Part shown: one piece after another, positions 16,940 through 25,544 of the stretch
How positions within the stretch are numbered: the stretch's first letter is position 1
Layout of the letters: the number at the start of each line of letters is the position of its first letter
Assembly: GCF_003403095.1 (NCBI RefSeq)
Contig: NZ_CP031555.1
Location: forward strand, 806,001 to 870,000
Reading direction: 5' to 3'
Source of the DNA: Thalassospira indica
GTDB lineage: Bacteria > Pseudomonadota > Alphaproteobacteria > Rhodospirillales > Thalassospiraceae
Length of the DNA stretch: 64,000 bases
Position numbers and translations under genes: made by a program
Notes under the pieces: model-generated
Database searches by the model: none
Seen by the model: only the letters and a program-made list of their open reading frames with translations
Told to the model about the DNA's origin: nothing

Positions 16940-17785
16940 CTAGTTGGTTGCGGTCTCAAGCAGGCCGGTGCCTTGGGTGACCAGTTCGGCTGGGCTCAGC
17001 TTGCCGATCTGGCTGGAAAGTTTGATGCCGTCTTCGACCGCGGTAATCAGCGACCCGACATCAAGCTTGGCATAGTTATCGATCTGTCCCTGCAACCTGT
17101 TGCCAAGGGTTGAGGCCGTCACAAAGGCGCGCAGGGTGTCGGTCTGCATCGCGCGTTCGGCCGCGATCAGGCTGTTCCATTGCTGCCACCAGGCCTCGAT
17201 CAGAAGGCTTTCGGCCTCGGGGTTGTTATGGTCCTTGGTGCGGATCAGGTTCAGTTCGGCAATCAGGGTGCTGCGCCGGGTCAGGAATTGCGGCGGGGTG
17301 CGCGCGAATTCTTCGCTGATGGTGGCAAGCTGTGCGCGCAGTTTTTCCAGGATCGGGCCTGATTCTGTGACCGCCGAGGCACCCAATGCCGATCCGGCTT
17401 CGATATTATCGAAAATCGCAACGAACTGCTGATACTGGCTGCGAAGGCCCTTGAGCGTGTCCTGCCATTGGCGCGCGACGCTTGGGTCGATCTTCACCGC
17501 ATCGGGATCAAGCAAGGTATCGATATTGGCCGGTGTGATCGTGCCGGTGAAATCGGTGATGTTGGTGACAAACGCGCTGCGTTTTGCCGTATCGGATTTC
17601 GGGAAGGGGGCAAATTGCGTGCTATAGGCCGCGTCATAGTGATCGAACGCCTGCTCGGTCGCGCTGCCAAACTGGGTGACCGAAAGTTTCAGCGTCTCGG
17701 CCTTCTGCGAACAGGCCGCAAGCAGGGTGATCGCGCCGATCAGAAAACTGCGGCGAACAAATTGTATGAGGATTGAATTGGTCAT
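16940..17785 (-). CDS. Lipoprotein of unknown function
   Basis: Starting at ATG 17785 gives 281 residues with a lipoprotein signal: FLIGAITLLAAC, in which the cysteine of LAAC would be lipidated. Serine after the cysteine predicts outer-membrane sorting by the Lol rule. The rest is soluble, mainly helical and rich in Q, A and L, with no motif I recognise. Candidate longer starts up to 17821 would bury the signal and are not favoured. It is followed by a small helical protein with a hydrophobic tail. A 9-bp palindrome lies about 80 bases upstream. Function unknown. Confidence 0.7.
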   Translation of the reverse strand: MTNSILIQFVRRSFLIGAITLLAACSQKAETLKLSVTQFGSATEQAFDHYDAAYSTQFAPFPKSDTAKRSAFVTNITDFTGTITPANIDTLLDPDAVKIDPSVARQWQDTLKGLRSQYQQFVAIFDNIEAGSALGASAVTESGPILEKLRAQLATISEEFARTPPQFLTRRSTLIAELNLIRTKDHNNPEAESLLIEAWWQQWNSLIAAERAMQTDTLRAFVTASTLGNRLQGQIDNYAKLDVGSLITAVEDGIKLSSQIGKLSPAELVTQGTGLLETATN

Positions 17786-17865
17786 ATCGGCCCCGTCTGA
17801 TGAAGTTGCCCGATCGGGCATCAGATTTCAGACGGGGACGCGATCAGTTTGTGATCGGGTAGGGG

Positions 17866-17892
17866 CGATTATTCAATGAAAACGAATAATCG
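17866..17892. repeat. AT-rich inverted repeat upstream of the lipoprotein gene
   Basis: Perfect arms CGATTATTC (17866-17874) and GAATAATCG (17884-17892), with a nine-base spacer. It lies between the metW stop and the lipoprotein start. It could be an operator or a weak hairpin; neither side has a long T-run. Confidence 0.5.
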
Positions 17893-17898
17893 ATCTGA

Positions 17899-18546
17899 TT
17901 ATTTGCTTAACATGAAAAGTGCCTGGTTGCCCAAAAAGTTGGAAAACCGGGTCTGGCTGCCGAGGCTGAGCTTCGATCCGCTTTCATTGAGAACCATCGA
18001 CCGTTCAATCGTCAAATCCATTTCTTTGCACAGCGCAACGAAGTCCAAAACCGTGCAGAAATGGATGTTTGGCGTCTCGTACCACATGATCGGAAGGTTG
18101 GGGTTCTGCGGCATCCGGCCGCGGAACATCAGATCAAACCGTGCGCGCCAATGCCCGAAATTCGGAAACGACACAATCGCCTTGGTACCAATGCGCAGCA
18201 ACTCCGACAGCACCTCTTTCGGGCGCTGGGTGGCCTGCAAGGTCTGGCTAAGGATGGCGTAGTCAAACGCCCCGTCCGGGTAATCGCGCAGATCCCGATC
18301 GGCATCGCCCTGCATCACCGGAAGTCCCTGCGCGACACAGTTGCGCACGCCTTCGTTGGACAGCTCAAGCCCCCGCCCATCAACCTTTTTGGTGCGCGTC
18401 AGATAGCCCAGAAGTTCGCCGTCGCCACAGCCGATATCAAGCACACGTGTGCCCGGTTCGATCATGTCGGCAATCAGTTGCAGGTCGACACGGATGCGAT
18501 CGCTGTGGGCAGCATTGGTCGAACTGTTTGAGGTAATTTCATTCAT
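17899..18546 (-). CDS. metW: Methionine biosynthesis protein MetW
   Basis: A SAM-dependent methyltransferase-fold protein of 215 residues that is required with MetX for homoserine acylation in many proteobacteria. The SAM-binding motif I reads VLDIGCGDGELL (about residues 36-47), followed by GRGLELS. The family-specific region SFPNFGHWRARFDLMFRGRMP is present. The start lies two bases from the metX stop, and the conserved metX-metW order implies coupled translation. Confidence 0.95.
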   Translation of the reverse strand: MNEITSNSSTNAAHSDRIRVDLQLIADMIEPGTRVLDIGCGDGELLGYLTRTKKVDGRGLELSNEGVRNCVAQGLPVMQGDADRDLRDYPDGAFDYAILSQTLQATQRPKEVLSELLRIGTKAIVSFPNFGHWRARFDLMFRGRMPQNPNLPIMWYETPNIHFCTVLDFVALCKEMDLTIERSMVLNESGSKLSLGSQTRFSNFLGNQALFMLSK

Positions 18547-18548
18547 GA

Positions 18549-19709
18549 TTATTTCAGCCCCCGGCCTTCGGCGGCACCGTCGATGAAGCCACTCAGCACC
18601 ATGTGGAAATCGGGTTCATCCAGCAGGAACGCGTCATGGCCCTTGTCGCTTTCGATCTCGACGCAGCTGACATTGCACGATGCGGCATTAAGCGCATGGG
18701 CGACAATCCGGCTTTCGGCGGTGGTAAAGCACCAGTCACTGGAAAATGACACCACACAGAACCGGGTTTTGCAGCCCTGAAAGGCCTCGGCCAGACGCCC
18801 GTCATATTCAAGTGACAGATCAAAATAATCCATCGCACGGGTGATATAGAGATAGCTGTTGGCATCAAACCGGTCGACGAAGCTTTTGCCCTGATGGCGC
18901 AAATAACTTTCAACCTGAAAATCCTGATCGAAACTATAGGTGATCGCCCCACGGTTTTGCAGTTTGCGCCCGAATTTGCGATGGAGTGCCGGTTGCGACA
19001 GATAGGTGATGTGTGCGGTCATGCGCGCGACAGCCAAGCCGCGCGAGGGTTTCTTGCCTTCCAGCAGGTAATTGCCACCACACCAGTCCGGGTCGGCCAT
19101 CACCGCCTGACGCCCGACTTCGTGAAAGGCGATGTTTTGCGCCGAATGGCGGAACGAGGTCGCAATCGGGGCAGCGGCATAAACCCGTTCGGGATAGCTT
19201 TTGCACCATTCAAGAACCTGCATGCCGCCCATGGATCCGCCAATGACGGCAAACAGCATGTCGATGCCAAGCGCATCAATCAGCATGGTCTGGGCACGTA
19301 CCATGTCGGCAATGGTGATCACCGGGAAATCAAGGCCCCATGGCTTGCCGGTGGCTGGATTGATTTCCTTGGGCCCGGTACTGCCAAGGCAGCCGCCGAT
19401 CACGTTGCTGCAGATGACAAAATACTTGTCGGTGTCAATGATCTTGCCGGGGCCGACGATTTCGGACCACCAGCCTTCCTTGCCGGTGATCGGGTGAACG
19501 TCATCGGCAACATACTGATCTCCGGTCAGGGCATGACAGACCAGAATCGCATTGGATTTTTCGGCGTTGAGTTCGCCGTAGGTCTGATAGGCCAGGGTGA
19601 AGGGGCCGAATTCCACACCGCTATCAAGGCGCAGCTTTTCCATTTCGCCGAGCACCATGTGGTGGCCGGGAAGTGGTGGGCGCTTTTCGGTGTTAGTCGC
19701 GGTGGACAT
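18549..19709 (-). CDS. metX: Homoserine O-acyltransferase MetX
   Basis: Alpha/beta-hydrolase enzyme that acylates homoserine in methionine synthesis. ATG at 19709 (386 residues) fits the family N-terminus; the longer frame up to 19784 would run into the promoter. The catalytic triad is visible: the nucleophile serine in [10 protein letters not shown], the aspartate in [10 protein letters not shown], and the histidine in [13 protein letters not shown]. Whether the acyl donor is acetyl- or succinyl-CoA cannot be told by eye. It is divergent from the aromatic amino-acid genes and carries a structured leader (see below). metW follows two bases after its stop. Confidence 0.94.
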   Translation of the reverse strand: MSTATNTEKRPPLPGHHMVLGEMEKLRLDSGVEFGPFTLAYQTYGELNAEKSNAILVCHALTGDQYVADDVHPITGKEGWWSEIVGPGKIIDTDKYFVICSNVIGGCLGSTGPKEINPATGKPWGLDFPVITIADMVRAQTMLIDALGIDMLFAVIGGSMGGMQVLEWCKSYPERVYAAAPIATSFRHSAQNIAFHEVGRQAVMADPDWCGGNYLLEGKKPSRGLAVARMTAHITYLSQPALHRKFGRKLQNRGAITYSFDQDFQVESYLRHQGKSFVDRFDANSYLYITRAMDYFDLSLEYDGRLAEAFQGCKTRFCVVSFSSDWCFTTAESRIVAHALNAASCNVSCVEIESDKGHDAFLLDEPDFHMVLSGFIDGAAEGRGLK

Positions 19710-19820
19710 GTAAAACGGTATCCCCTGAAGTGGTGTTATCCTTGTCAACAAGGTCTGACTTTCCTGCAACGTGACAGCAGGCAACCTGTCCTAGCTAGGA
19801 ATACACTGGGATTTAGTCAA
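19710..19820 (-). promoter_or_regulatory. metX promoter and structured 5' leader
   Basis: On the minus strand a -35 TTGACT (19815-19820), a 17-base spacer and a -10-like TAGCTA (19792-19797) predict a start near 19785. That gives a leader of about 75 bases. The leader can form CCTGC/GCAGG (19763-19781) and the near-perfect palindrome CCTTGT-TG-ACAAGG (19740-19753). I could not fit it to the SAM-II consensus, but position and structure suggest RNA-level control. Confidence 0.45.
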
Positions 19821-19828
19821 TCTTTTCT

Positions 19829-19856
19829 TTGCATTTCTGCGGCCCTGTCCTAATAC
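19829..19856 (+). promoter_or_regulatory. Promoter candidate for chorismate mutase-hisC-tyrA
   Basis: TTGCAT (19829-19834), a 16-base spacer and TAATAC (19851-19856), 28 bases before the chorismate mutase start. It is divergent from the metX promoter, and the -35 regions lie close together. Confidence 0.45.
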
Positions 19857-19884
19857 TGTGCGCCGTTCAAAAGAAGAGTAGATT

Positions 19885-20778
19885 ATGGCGTCTGACGATA
19901 AAAATTTGGCAAATCTTGACCTGAATGAGCTGCGCGGAGAGATCGACGAGATCGATCAGGCTTTGCAGTCGCTGATCATTCGCCGGACAAAGGTTGTGCA
20001 GGCCGTCGGGGCCTACAAGGACCGGATGATCGCAGCGGGTGGCAAGGTCAAGGTGCCCTATCGCCCGGCCCGTGAAGCGCGGATCATGCGCACCCTTGTT
20101 GAACGTCATGAAGGGGCCTTTCCCAAAACCGCCCTGATCCAGATCTGGCGCGAAATGATCGCGGCCGGAACGCGCCTTGAAGCGCCGTATACGGTGGCCC
20201 TTGGCCGCAATGCCGACGGGCTGGATTGCTGGGAACTGGCGCGTTTGAATTTCGGGTGTCTGAACGAAATCATTGAATTTGATACCCCGCGCGAAGCGTT
20301 CAATGCCGTTGAAGACGGGCGGGCAGCAGTTGGTGTGTTTCCCAAACCGCAACTGGGCGAGGCCCAGCCATGGTGGGTCCATCTGAGCGAGCAAAGCCCG
20401 GTGCGGGTGGTTTCAAAGCTGCCCTTTGGCGGGCGCCCGGTCGGACGCGGCGAAGATACCGAGGGTTTCGTTCTGGCAGCGATTGAACTTGAAGACAGCG
20501 GTGATGACCGGACTCTGTTTGTGGTCAGCCTGTCCAAAGAGATTTCGATGGATACCGTGCGCAAAAAAATTGCGGATGGCATCGACGGATCGGTAATCCT
20601 TGGCTTTTCTGACGATGAGGCGACGGATCGGCGTTTTGTGCTTGTTGATGTGCCGGGATTCTTTTGTAATCGCACCAATGCGTTTCAGAGCACACTGGAC
20701 GCGCAAGGCCTTCGCCCCGAAAGTTTGCGGGTTGTTGGGGCCTATGCCGTGCCACTTGCCGAAGACGCACTGAGTTAA
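19885..20778 (+). CDS. AroQ-type chorismate mutase with a degenerate dehydratase-like C-terminal half
   Basis: Residues 10-100 form an AroQ-alpha chorismate mutase: LRGEIDEIDQALQSLIIRR with VGAYK and an extended RPAREARIMR segment, the arginine/lysine pattern that grips chorismate. The enzyme makes prephenate for Phe/Tyr. The remaining roughly 195 residues have the broad layout of the prephenate dehydratase/ACT part of P-proteins: a periplasmic-binding-like stretch with EFDTPREAFNAVEDGRAAVGVFP, then an ACT-like end with FVVSLSKEISM. I could not find the dehydratase T-R-F motif, so dehydratase activity is doubtful. It heads an operon with hisC and tyrA. Confidence 0.85.
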   Translation: MASDDKNLANLDLNELRGEIDEIDQALQSLIIRRTKVVQAVGAYKDRMIAAGGKVKVPYRPAREARIMRTLVERHEGAFPKTALIQIWREMIAAGTRLEAPYTVALGRNADGLDCWELARLNFGCLNEIIEFDTPREAFNAVEDGRAAVGVFPKPQLGEAQPWWVHLSEQSPVRVVSKLPFGGRPVGRGEDTEGFVLAAIELEDSGDDRTLFVVSLSKEISMDTVRKKIADGIDGSVILGFSDDEATDRRFVLVDVPGFFCNRTNAFQSTLDAQGLRPESLRVVGAYAVPLAEDALS

Positions 20779-20830
20779 ACATGCTTGGCAGCCGCGACTG
20801 GCTGCAATTTCCCCAGGGAGAATATACCTG

Positions 20831-21928
20831 ATGTCTGCGCCCACCCCACGCCCCGGAATTCTTGATATCGCGCCGTACAAAGGCGGTAAATCCAGTGCTG
20901 ACAGTGCTCAGCGCGTGATCAAATTGTCTTCGAACGAAGGCGCACTCGGCCCGAGCCCCAAGGCCATGGAAGCCCTGCGTAACACGGCAACCCGTTTGCA
21001 TCGTTATCCGGATGGCGGTTGCGACGTTCTGCGTCACAAGCTGGCCGAAAAATACGGTCTGGAATTTGATCAGCTTATCTGCGGCAACGGTTCTGATGAA
21101 CTTCTGACCCTGTTGATCCGTGCCTATGCCGGTCCGGGTGATGAAGTGCTGTATTCGCAGCACGGCTTTTTGATGTATCCGATTGCGACCATGGGCGTTG
21201 GTGCAACGCCGGTAACCGCGCCTGAAACCAACATGACGACCGATGTTGATGCGCTGTTGGCGGCGGTGACGGACAAAACCAAGATCGTGTTTGTTGCCAA
21301 CCCGAACAACCCGACCGGCACCTATATTTCGGATGCCGAAATGAAGCGCCTGCGCGACGGTCTGCGTGAAGACATCGTTCTGGTGGTGGATGCGGCCTAT
21401 GCCGAGTTCATGACCGGTCAGGAAGATTATTCGGCCGGTGAGGAGCTTGTGAAAGCGGGCAACAACACCGTGATGACCCGCACATTTTCCAAGATCTATG
21501 GTCTTGGTGGTATCCGTCTAGGTTGGTGCTATGCACCGCCGGCGATTGCCGATGTGCTGCAACGCCTGCGCAACCCGTTCAACGTGCCGCTGCCGACACA
21601 GGAAGCCGGTGCCGCCGCACTTGATGACGATGATTTCGTCAATGAATGCGTGCGCCACAATGCCGAGACGCTTTCGTGGTTCCGCGACGAGGTGAACGCG
21701 ATTTCGGGCCTTAAGGCACATCCGAGCTATGGCAACTTCGTTCTCGTTGAATTCCCGGCAGAAGAAGGCAAGAACGCCGATGCTGCCAATGATTTCATGA
21801 TGGCCCGTGGCGTGATCCCGCGCAAAATCGGTGCCTATGGCCTGCCGCAGATGCTTCGTATTTCCATCGGTACGAAGGAAGAAATGGAAATCTGCCTGCA
21901 GACCATCAAAGACTTTGTGAACGCATAA
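20831..21928 (+). CDS. hisC: Histidinol-phosphate/aromatic aminotransferase HisC
   Basis: A 365-residue PLP-dependent fold-type I aminotransferase. Visible motifs are SSNEGALGPSPKA near residue 33 (substrate phosphate region), CGNGSDELL, NPNNPTGT (157-164), DAAYAEF (187-193) and the PLP lysine K221 in TFSKIYGLGGIRLG. In this operon, between chorismate mutase and a prephenate/arogenate dehydrogenase, it may act on prephenate or phenyl/hydroxyphenylpyruvate as well as on imidazole-acetol phosphate. HisC proteins with dual roles are known. CAGGGAGAA precedes ATG 20831, and the stop is one base from the tyrA start. Confidence 0.92.
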   Translation: MSAPTPRPGILDIAPYKGGKSSADSAQRVIKLSSNEGALGPSPKAMEALRNTATRLHRYPDGGCDVLRHKLAEKYGLEFDQLICGNGSDELLTLLIRAYAGPGDEVLYSQHGFLMYPIATMGVGATPVTAPETNMTTDVDALLAAVTDKTKIVFVANPNNPTGTYISDAEMKRLRDGLREDIVLVVDAAYAEFMTGQEDYSAGEELVKAGNNTVMTRTFSKIYGLGGIRLGWCYAPPAIADVLQRLRNPFNVPLPTQEAGAAALDDDDFVNECVRHNAETLSWFRDEVNAISGLKAHPSYGNFVLVEFPAEEGKNADAANDFMMARGVIPRKIGAYGLPQMLRISIGTKEEMEICLQTIKDFVNA

Positions 21929-21929
21929 A

Positions 21930-22895
21930 ATGACCAATACTGCATCCCAACCGCTGTTTGAAACTGTCGCCTTTATCGGCATGGGCCTGATCGGCTCGTC
22001 CATGGCCCGTCGCATCAAGCGTGACGGCCTTGCCAACAAAATCACCTGCGCGGTCCGATCAGAAGCGACCCGTGATCGGGTGCTTGAACTTGGCATTGCC
22101 GATGAGGCCTATTGCGACATCAAGCAGGCGGTTGGTGATGCGGATCTTGTCATGGTCTGTGCCCCGGTCGGTGCCAACGAAGCCATCGGGACGCAATTGA
22201 CCGGTGCGCTTAAAAAGGGTGCGATTGTTTCGGACGTCGGGTCGGTCAAACAATCGGTCATCCGCGACATTGCCCCGCATCTGGATGAGGGTGTGCATTT
22301 CGTGCCTGGTCACCCGTTGGCCGGTACGGAACATTCTGGCCCGGATTCCGGTTTTCCGGAACTGTTTGAGGAACGCTGGTGCATCCTGACCCCGATCCCG
22401 GGCGAAAACGAAGCTGCGATTGCCAAAGTCAAAGCCCTTTGGGAAGCCTGCGGGATGTATGTTGAATGCATGGATGCCGATCATCATGACCGTATCCTTG
22501 GCATCACATCGCATCTGCCGCACCTGATTGCCTACACGATTGTCGGAACGGCAACCGATCTTGAAGATGCGCTGCGTCAGGAAGTGATCAAGTTTTCCGC
22601 AACCGGTTTCCGTGATTTTACCCGAATTGCTGCGTCTGATCCGACCATGTGGCGCGACGTGTTCCTGAACAACCGCGAAGCGGTTCTGGATGTGCTGGGA
22701 CGTTTTCAGGAAGACCTGATGGCCTTGCAACGCGCCATTCGCTGGGGCGAGGGCGACAAGCTGTTTGAGCTGTTTTCGCGTACCCGTGAAATTCGCCGCG
22801 GCATTGTTGATGCCGGTCAGTATTTTGCCAATTTCTCGGCCGAAGGGGAAAACCGCAAAAGCGACGAGAAAAGTAAGAAGAAGCCAAGCGAATAA
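21930..22895 (+). CDS. tyrA: Prephenate/arogenate dehydrogenase (TyrA/TyrC family)
   Basis: NAD(P)-dependent oxidative decarboxylation of prephenate or arogenate on the way to tyrosine. The Rossmann motif GMGLIG lies at residues 17-22, and the catalytic/substrate segment is HFVPGHPLAGTEHSGP. The helical dimerisation domain contains HHDRILGITSHLPHLIAY, and no ACT domain follows. The 321-residue length is slightly above the family norm because of a Lys/Ser-rich tail. It starts immediately after hisC and ends the operon. Confidence 0.93.
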   Translation: MTNTASQPLFETVAFIGMGLIGSSMARRIKRDGLANKITCAVRSEATRDRVLELGIADEAYCDIKQAVGDADLVMVCAPVGANEAIGTQLTGALKKGAIVSDVGSVKQSVIRDIAPHLDEGVHFVPGHPLAGTEHSGPDSGFPELFEERWCILTPIPGENEAAIAKVKALWEACGMYVECMDADHHDRILGITSHLPHLIAYTIVGTATDLEDALRQEVIKFSATGFRDFTRIAASDPTMWRDVFLNNREAVLDVLGRFQEDLMALQRAIRWGEGDKLFELFSRTREIRRGIVDAGQYFANFSAEGENRKSDEKSKKKPSE

Positions 22896-23007
22896 TGCAG
22901 TGATGCCCGCATTGACGGGATAACCCGACGCACAACAGCCCCACATGTTGCGCCGTCCGGTCCAAGGGGAATGACATGTCTGCCACCAATCAAGCAGAGC
23001 ATATCTA

Positions 23008-23880
23008 ATGGAAAATGCTCTTTTCACGCGGATCATGCCGTTTGTGTTCGTGTTCCTCTGGAGCACGGGCTTTGTGGGGGCCAAGTTTGGTCTGCCCTAT
23101 GCAGATCCCTTCGTTTTCCTGTTTGTCAGATTTGTCATCGTCCTGATCCTGATGATCCCGGTGATCTTCCTGATGGGTGCGAAATGGCCCAAGACCTGGC
23201 GTGAGGCCGCCCATATCGGCACGACAGGCGTGCTGGTGCACGGGGTGTATCTTGGCGGGGTGTTCTGGGCGATTGATACGGGGCTGCCTGCCGGGCTTGC
23301 CGCATTGATCGTTGGCTTGCAGCCGGTTGTGACCGCATCGGTCGTTGGGTCCATTTTGGGCGAACGGGTTTCGATGCGCCAATGGGGCGGCTTGATCCTG
23401 GGGCTGATCGGGGTGGCGCTGGTTTTGCTGCCCAAGATTGGCGATGGTGTTGGCATTACCCCGTTTGGCATCGGGCTTGCGGTTTTTGCGCTGTTTGGCA
23501 TGACTGCGGGCACCCTTTATCAGAAACGTTTTTGCACCGGCATGGAACTGATGAGCGGCACAGTCGTTCAATATGTTGCAGCCAGCGTGTTTGTCGGGAT
23601 CGTTGCCCTGATCAAGGAACCCTTGCAGGTTGAATGGAGCATGAATTTCATTCTGGCCATGGCGTGGCTGGTGCTGGTGCTGTCGATCGGGGCGATCATG
23701 TTGTTGATGGTTCTGATCAAGCAGGGCGAAGCTACCCGTGTGGCCAGCATGTTCTATCTTGTGCCGCCAACAGCCGCGTTTTTTGCCTGGCTTCTGTTTG
23801 ACGAGCAACTTGGCGTGCTTGGCTTTGCCGGGTTTGCAATTGCCGCCCTTGGGGTGGCATTGGTGATCATGAAGCGTTAG
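23008..23880 (+). CDS. DMT-superfamily (EamA) transporter
   Basis: A 290-residue membrane protein with ten predicted helices in two EamA repeats, starting FVFVFLWSTGFVGAKFGLPYADP. The second repeat begins near residue 150 (FGIGLAVFALFGMTAGTLYQKRF). EamA proteins mostly export amino acids or other metabolites; the substrate is not predictable here. It is separated from tyrA by 112 bases and may belong to the same transcription unit. chaC and a second EamA transporter follow. Confidence 0.85.
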   Translation: MENALFTRIMPFVFVFLWSTGFVGAKFGLPYADPFVFLFVRFVIVLILMIPVIFLMGAKWPKTWREAAHIGTTGVLVHGVYLGGVFWAIDTGLPAGLAALIVGLQPVVTASVVGSILGERVSMRQWGGLILGLIGVALVLLPKIGDGVGITPFGIGLAVFALFGMTAGTLYQKRFCTGMELMSGTVVQYVAASVFVGIVALIKEPLQVEWSMNFILAMAWLVLVLSIGAIMLLMVLIKQGEATRVASMFYLVPPTAAFFAWLLFDEQLGVLGFAGFAIAALGVALVIMKR

Positions 23881-23927
23881 TTTCGCGTAATTCTAAGAGA
23901 TCAGAAAGCTAGTTAGCGGAGGAATGC

Positions 23928-24488
23928 GTGAGCGACGCGCGCGAAAAATGGGTGTTTGGATACGGGTCGCTGTTGTGGCGGCCGGGCTTTGAATTTGTCG
24001 AGTGCGCACGTGCGTTGCTGCCCGGCTATCACCGGTCGTTTTGTATCTATTCCCATCATTATCGCGGCACGCCGGAAAATCCGGGGCTGGTTCTTGGCCT
24101 GAACAAGGGCGGGGAATGTGTTGGCAACGCGTTTCTCATTGCTGAGGAAAACTGGTCAAAGGTGAAAGCCTACCTGGATGAGCGCGAACTTGTGACCAAC
24201 ACCTATATCCCGGCCGATGTCGAGGTTGAGCTTGCAGACGGACGCAAGGTGATTGCGCACACCTATGTCGCCGATCCGACCCATGAACAATATGCTGGCA
24301 ATCTGCCGGTCCGTACTGCGGTCGAAATCATTGTTGCGGCCCATGGCAATGTTGGGCCGAACCTTGAATATCTGGAAAACACGGTGCGCCATCTTGATGA
24401 AATGGGCATCATTGATCCGCCCCTGCACGATCTGATGGATCTGGTGCGGCGCGAATATGGCGAGATCAATATGGGGGCCGGGATCTGA
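23928..24488 (+). CDS. chaC: Gamma-glutamylcyclotransferase ChaC
   Basis: ChaC degrades glutathione to 5-oxoproline and Cys-Gly. The GTG start at 23928 is chosen because GCGGAGGA lies immediately upstream; the nearby ATG is followed at once by a stop. The 186-residue protein has the family substrate loop GYGSLLWRPGFEF, then GTPENPGLVLGL and the glutamate-containing YLDERELVTNTY, where the glutamate is the catalytic acid/base of the family. Its stop overlaps the next gene's ATG by one base (TGATG), indicating coupling to a DMT exporter. Confidence 0.92.
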   Translation: MSDAREKWVFGYGSLLWRPGFEFVECARALLPGYHRSFCIYSHHYRGTPENPGLVLGLNKGGECVGNAFLIAEENWSKVKAYLDERELVTNTYIPADVEVELADGRKVIAHTYVADPTHEQYAGNLPVRTAVEIIVAAHGNVGPNLEYLENTVRHLDEMGIIDPPLHDLMDLVRREYGEINMGAGI

Positions 24489-25462
24489 TGAGCCAGTCAA
24501 ACGGAACGACTGTTTCTGCCGCCCAGACTGGGTCGCAGACGCCACTGACGATGGCCTATCTGATGTTGGTGGCCTGTTCGTTGATGTGGGGCTCAAACCA
24601 CGTTGTGGCGCGCGGCATCAATGAAACGGTCCCGTTCGAGGCCCTTTCATTCTGGCGCTGGATCGTTGCGATATGTTTGCTGTTGCCGTTCTGCTTTAAG
24701 TATCTGCGTCGCGATCTGAAAATCATGGCCGACCACAAATTGTCGATGTTCCTGATCGGCTTTACCGGTGTGTTCCTTTTTTCTGTGGTGATTTATCTGG
24801 CGGCCTATAACACCACGGCGGTCAATACCGGGCTTTTGAATGCGACAACGCCGATCTGGGTTCTGTTGTTTGCAGCCCTTTTGACGGCAGACAAGCCACG
24901 CCTTGGTCAATGGGCTGGCGTGCTGGTCGCCGGGGCCGGAACCGCGACGATCATCGCCAAGGGCGACCCATCTTTCTTTGCCAGAATGGATTTCGTTCTG
25001 GGCGATGTGCTGGCGATGATGTCGGCCATGGTCTGGGCCGCCTATTCTATGTTTTTGAAACGCGCGCCCAAGGGTGTTCATCCGCTAAGCCTTGTGTTTG
25101 TATCGGCCCTGATCGGTTTGTGTTTCTTAACACCGCTTTATGTCTGGGCGCTGGTGGTTGATGGAAAGCCGTTCTTCACCACGCTTGATCCGGTTTGGCC
25201 GGATATGATCAAGATTTTCTATATCGGGGCGGGCCCGGCGTTTCTGGGATACATGTTCTGGAACAGGGGCGTGTCGCTTGTGGGGCCGGCCAAGGCGGGC
25301 GTGTTCATGTATCTGATCCCGGTCTGTTCAAGCGGCCTTGCCATCGCGTTTCTGGGCGAGGCGCTGCATCTTTATCATCTGGCGGGCATTGTTTTGATTG
25401 TGTCGGGCATCTGGCTTGTGACCCGTAAAAAGACAGAGCGCGTTCGCGTCACAAAGCCGTAG
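24488..25462 (+). CDS. DMT-superfamily (EamA) transporter
   Basis: A 324-residue EamA family permease with ten helices in two repeats: LMLVACSLMWGSNHVVARGI at the start and DVLAMMSAMVWAAYSMFLKRAP opening the second. Start ATG 24488 overlaps the chaC stop. A Ser/Thr/Gln-rich 20-residue cytoplasmic leader precedes the first helix. The tight coupling to chaC raises the possibility that it exports a glutathione breakdown product or related metabolite; this is a guess from position. A strong terminator follows. Confidence 0.85.
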   Translation: MSQSNGTTVSAAQTGSQTPLTMAYLMLVACSLMWGSNHVVARGINETVPFEALSFWRWIVAICLLLPFCFKYLRRDLKIMADHKLSMFLIGFTGVFLFSVVIYLAAYNTTAVNTGLLNATTPIWVLLFAALLTADKPRLGQWAGVLVAGAGTATIIAKGDPSFFARMDFVLGDVLAMMSAMVWAAYSMFLKRAPKGVHPLSLVFVSALIGLCFLTPLYVWALVVDGKPFFTTLDPVWPDMIKIFYIGAGPAFLGYMFWNRGVSLVGPAKAGVFMYLIPVCSSGLAIAFLGEALHLYHLAGIVLIVSGIWLVTRKKTERVRVTKP

Positions 25463-25477
25463 AGCTTTTAAGCGATA

Positions 25478-25516
25478 AAAAAGGCCCGCATACCAGATGG
25501 TGTTGCGGGCCTTTTT
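25478..25516. terminator. Bidirectional rho-independent terminator
   Basis: Arms AAAAAGGCCCGCA (25478-25490) and TGCGGGCCTTTTT (25504-25516). It lies between the convergent EamA transporter gene and plsC, with T-runs in both directions. Confidence 0.92.
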
Positions 25517-25544
25517 ATGTGTTGTGACGCTACGCGCAGGCGGT

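Noticed and set aside
19710..19785. SAM-II riboswitch upstream of metX
   Set aside because: The conserved SAM-II core could not be placed; only generic hairpins are visible.
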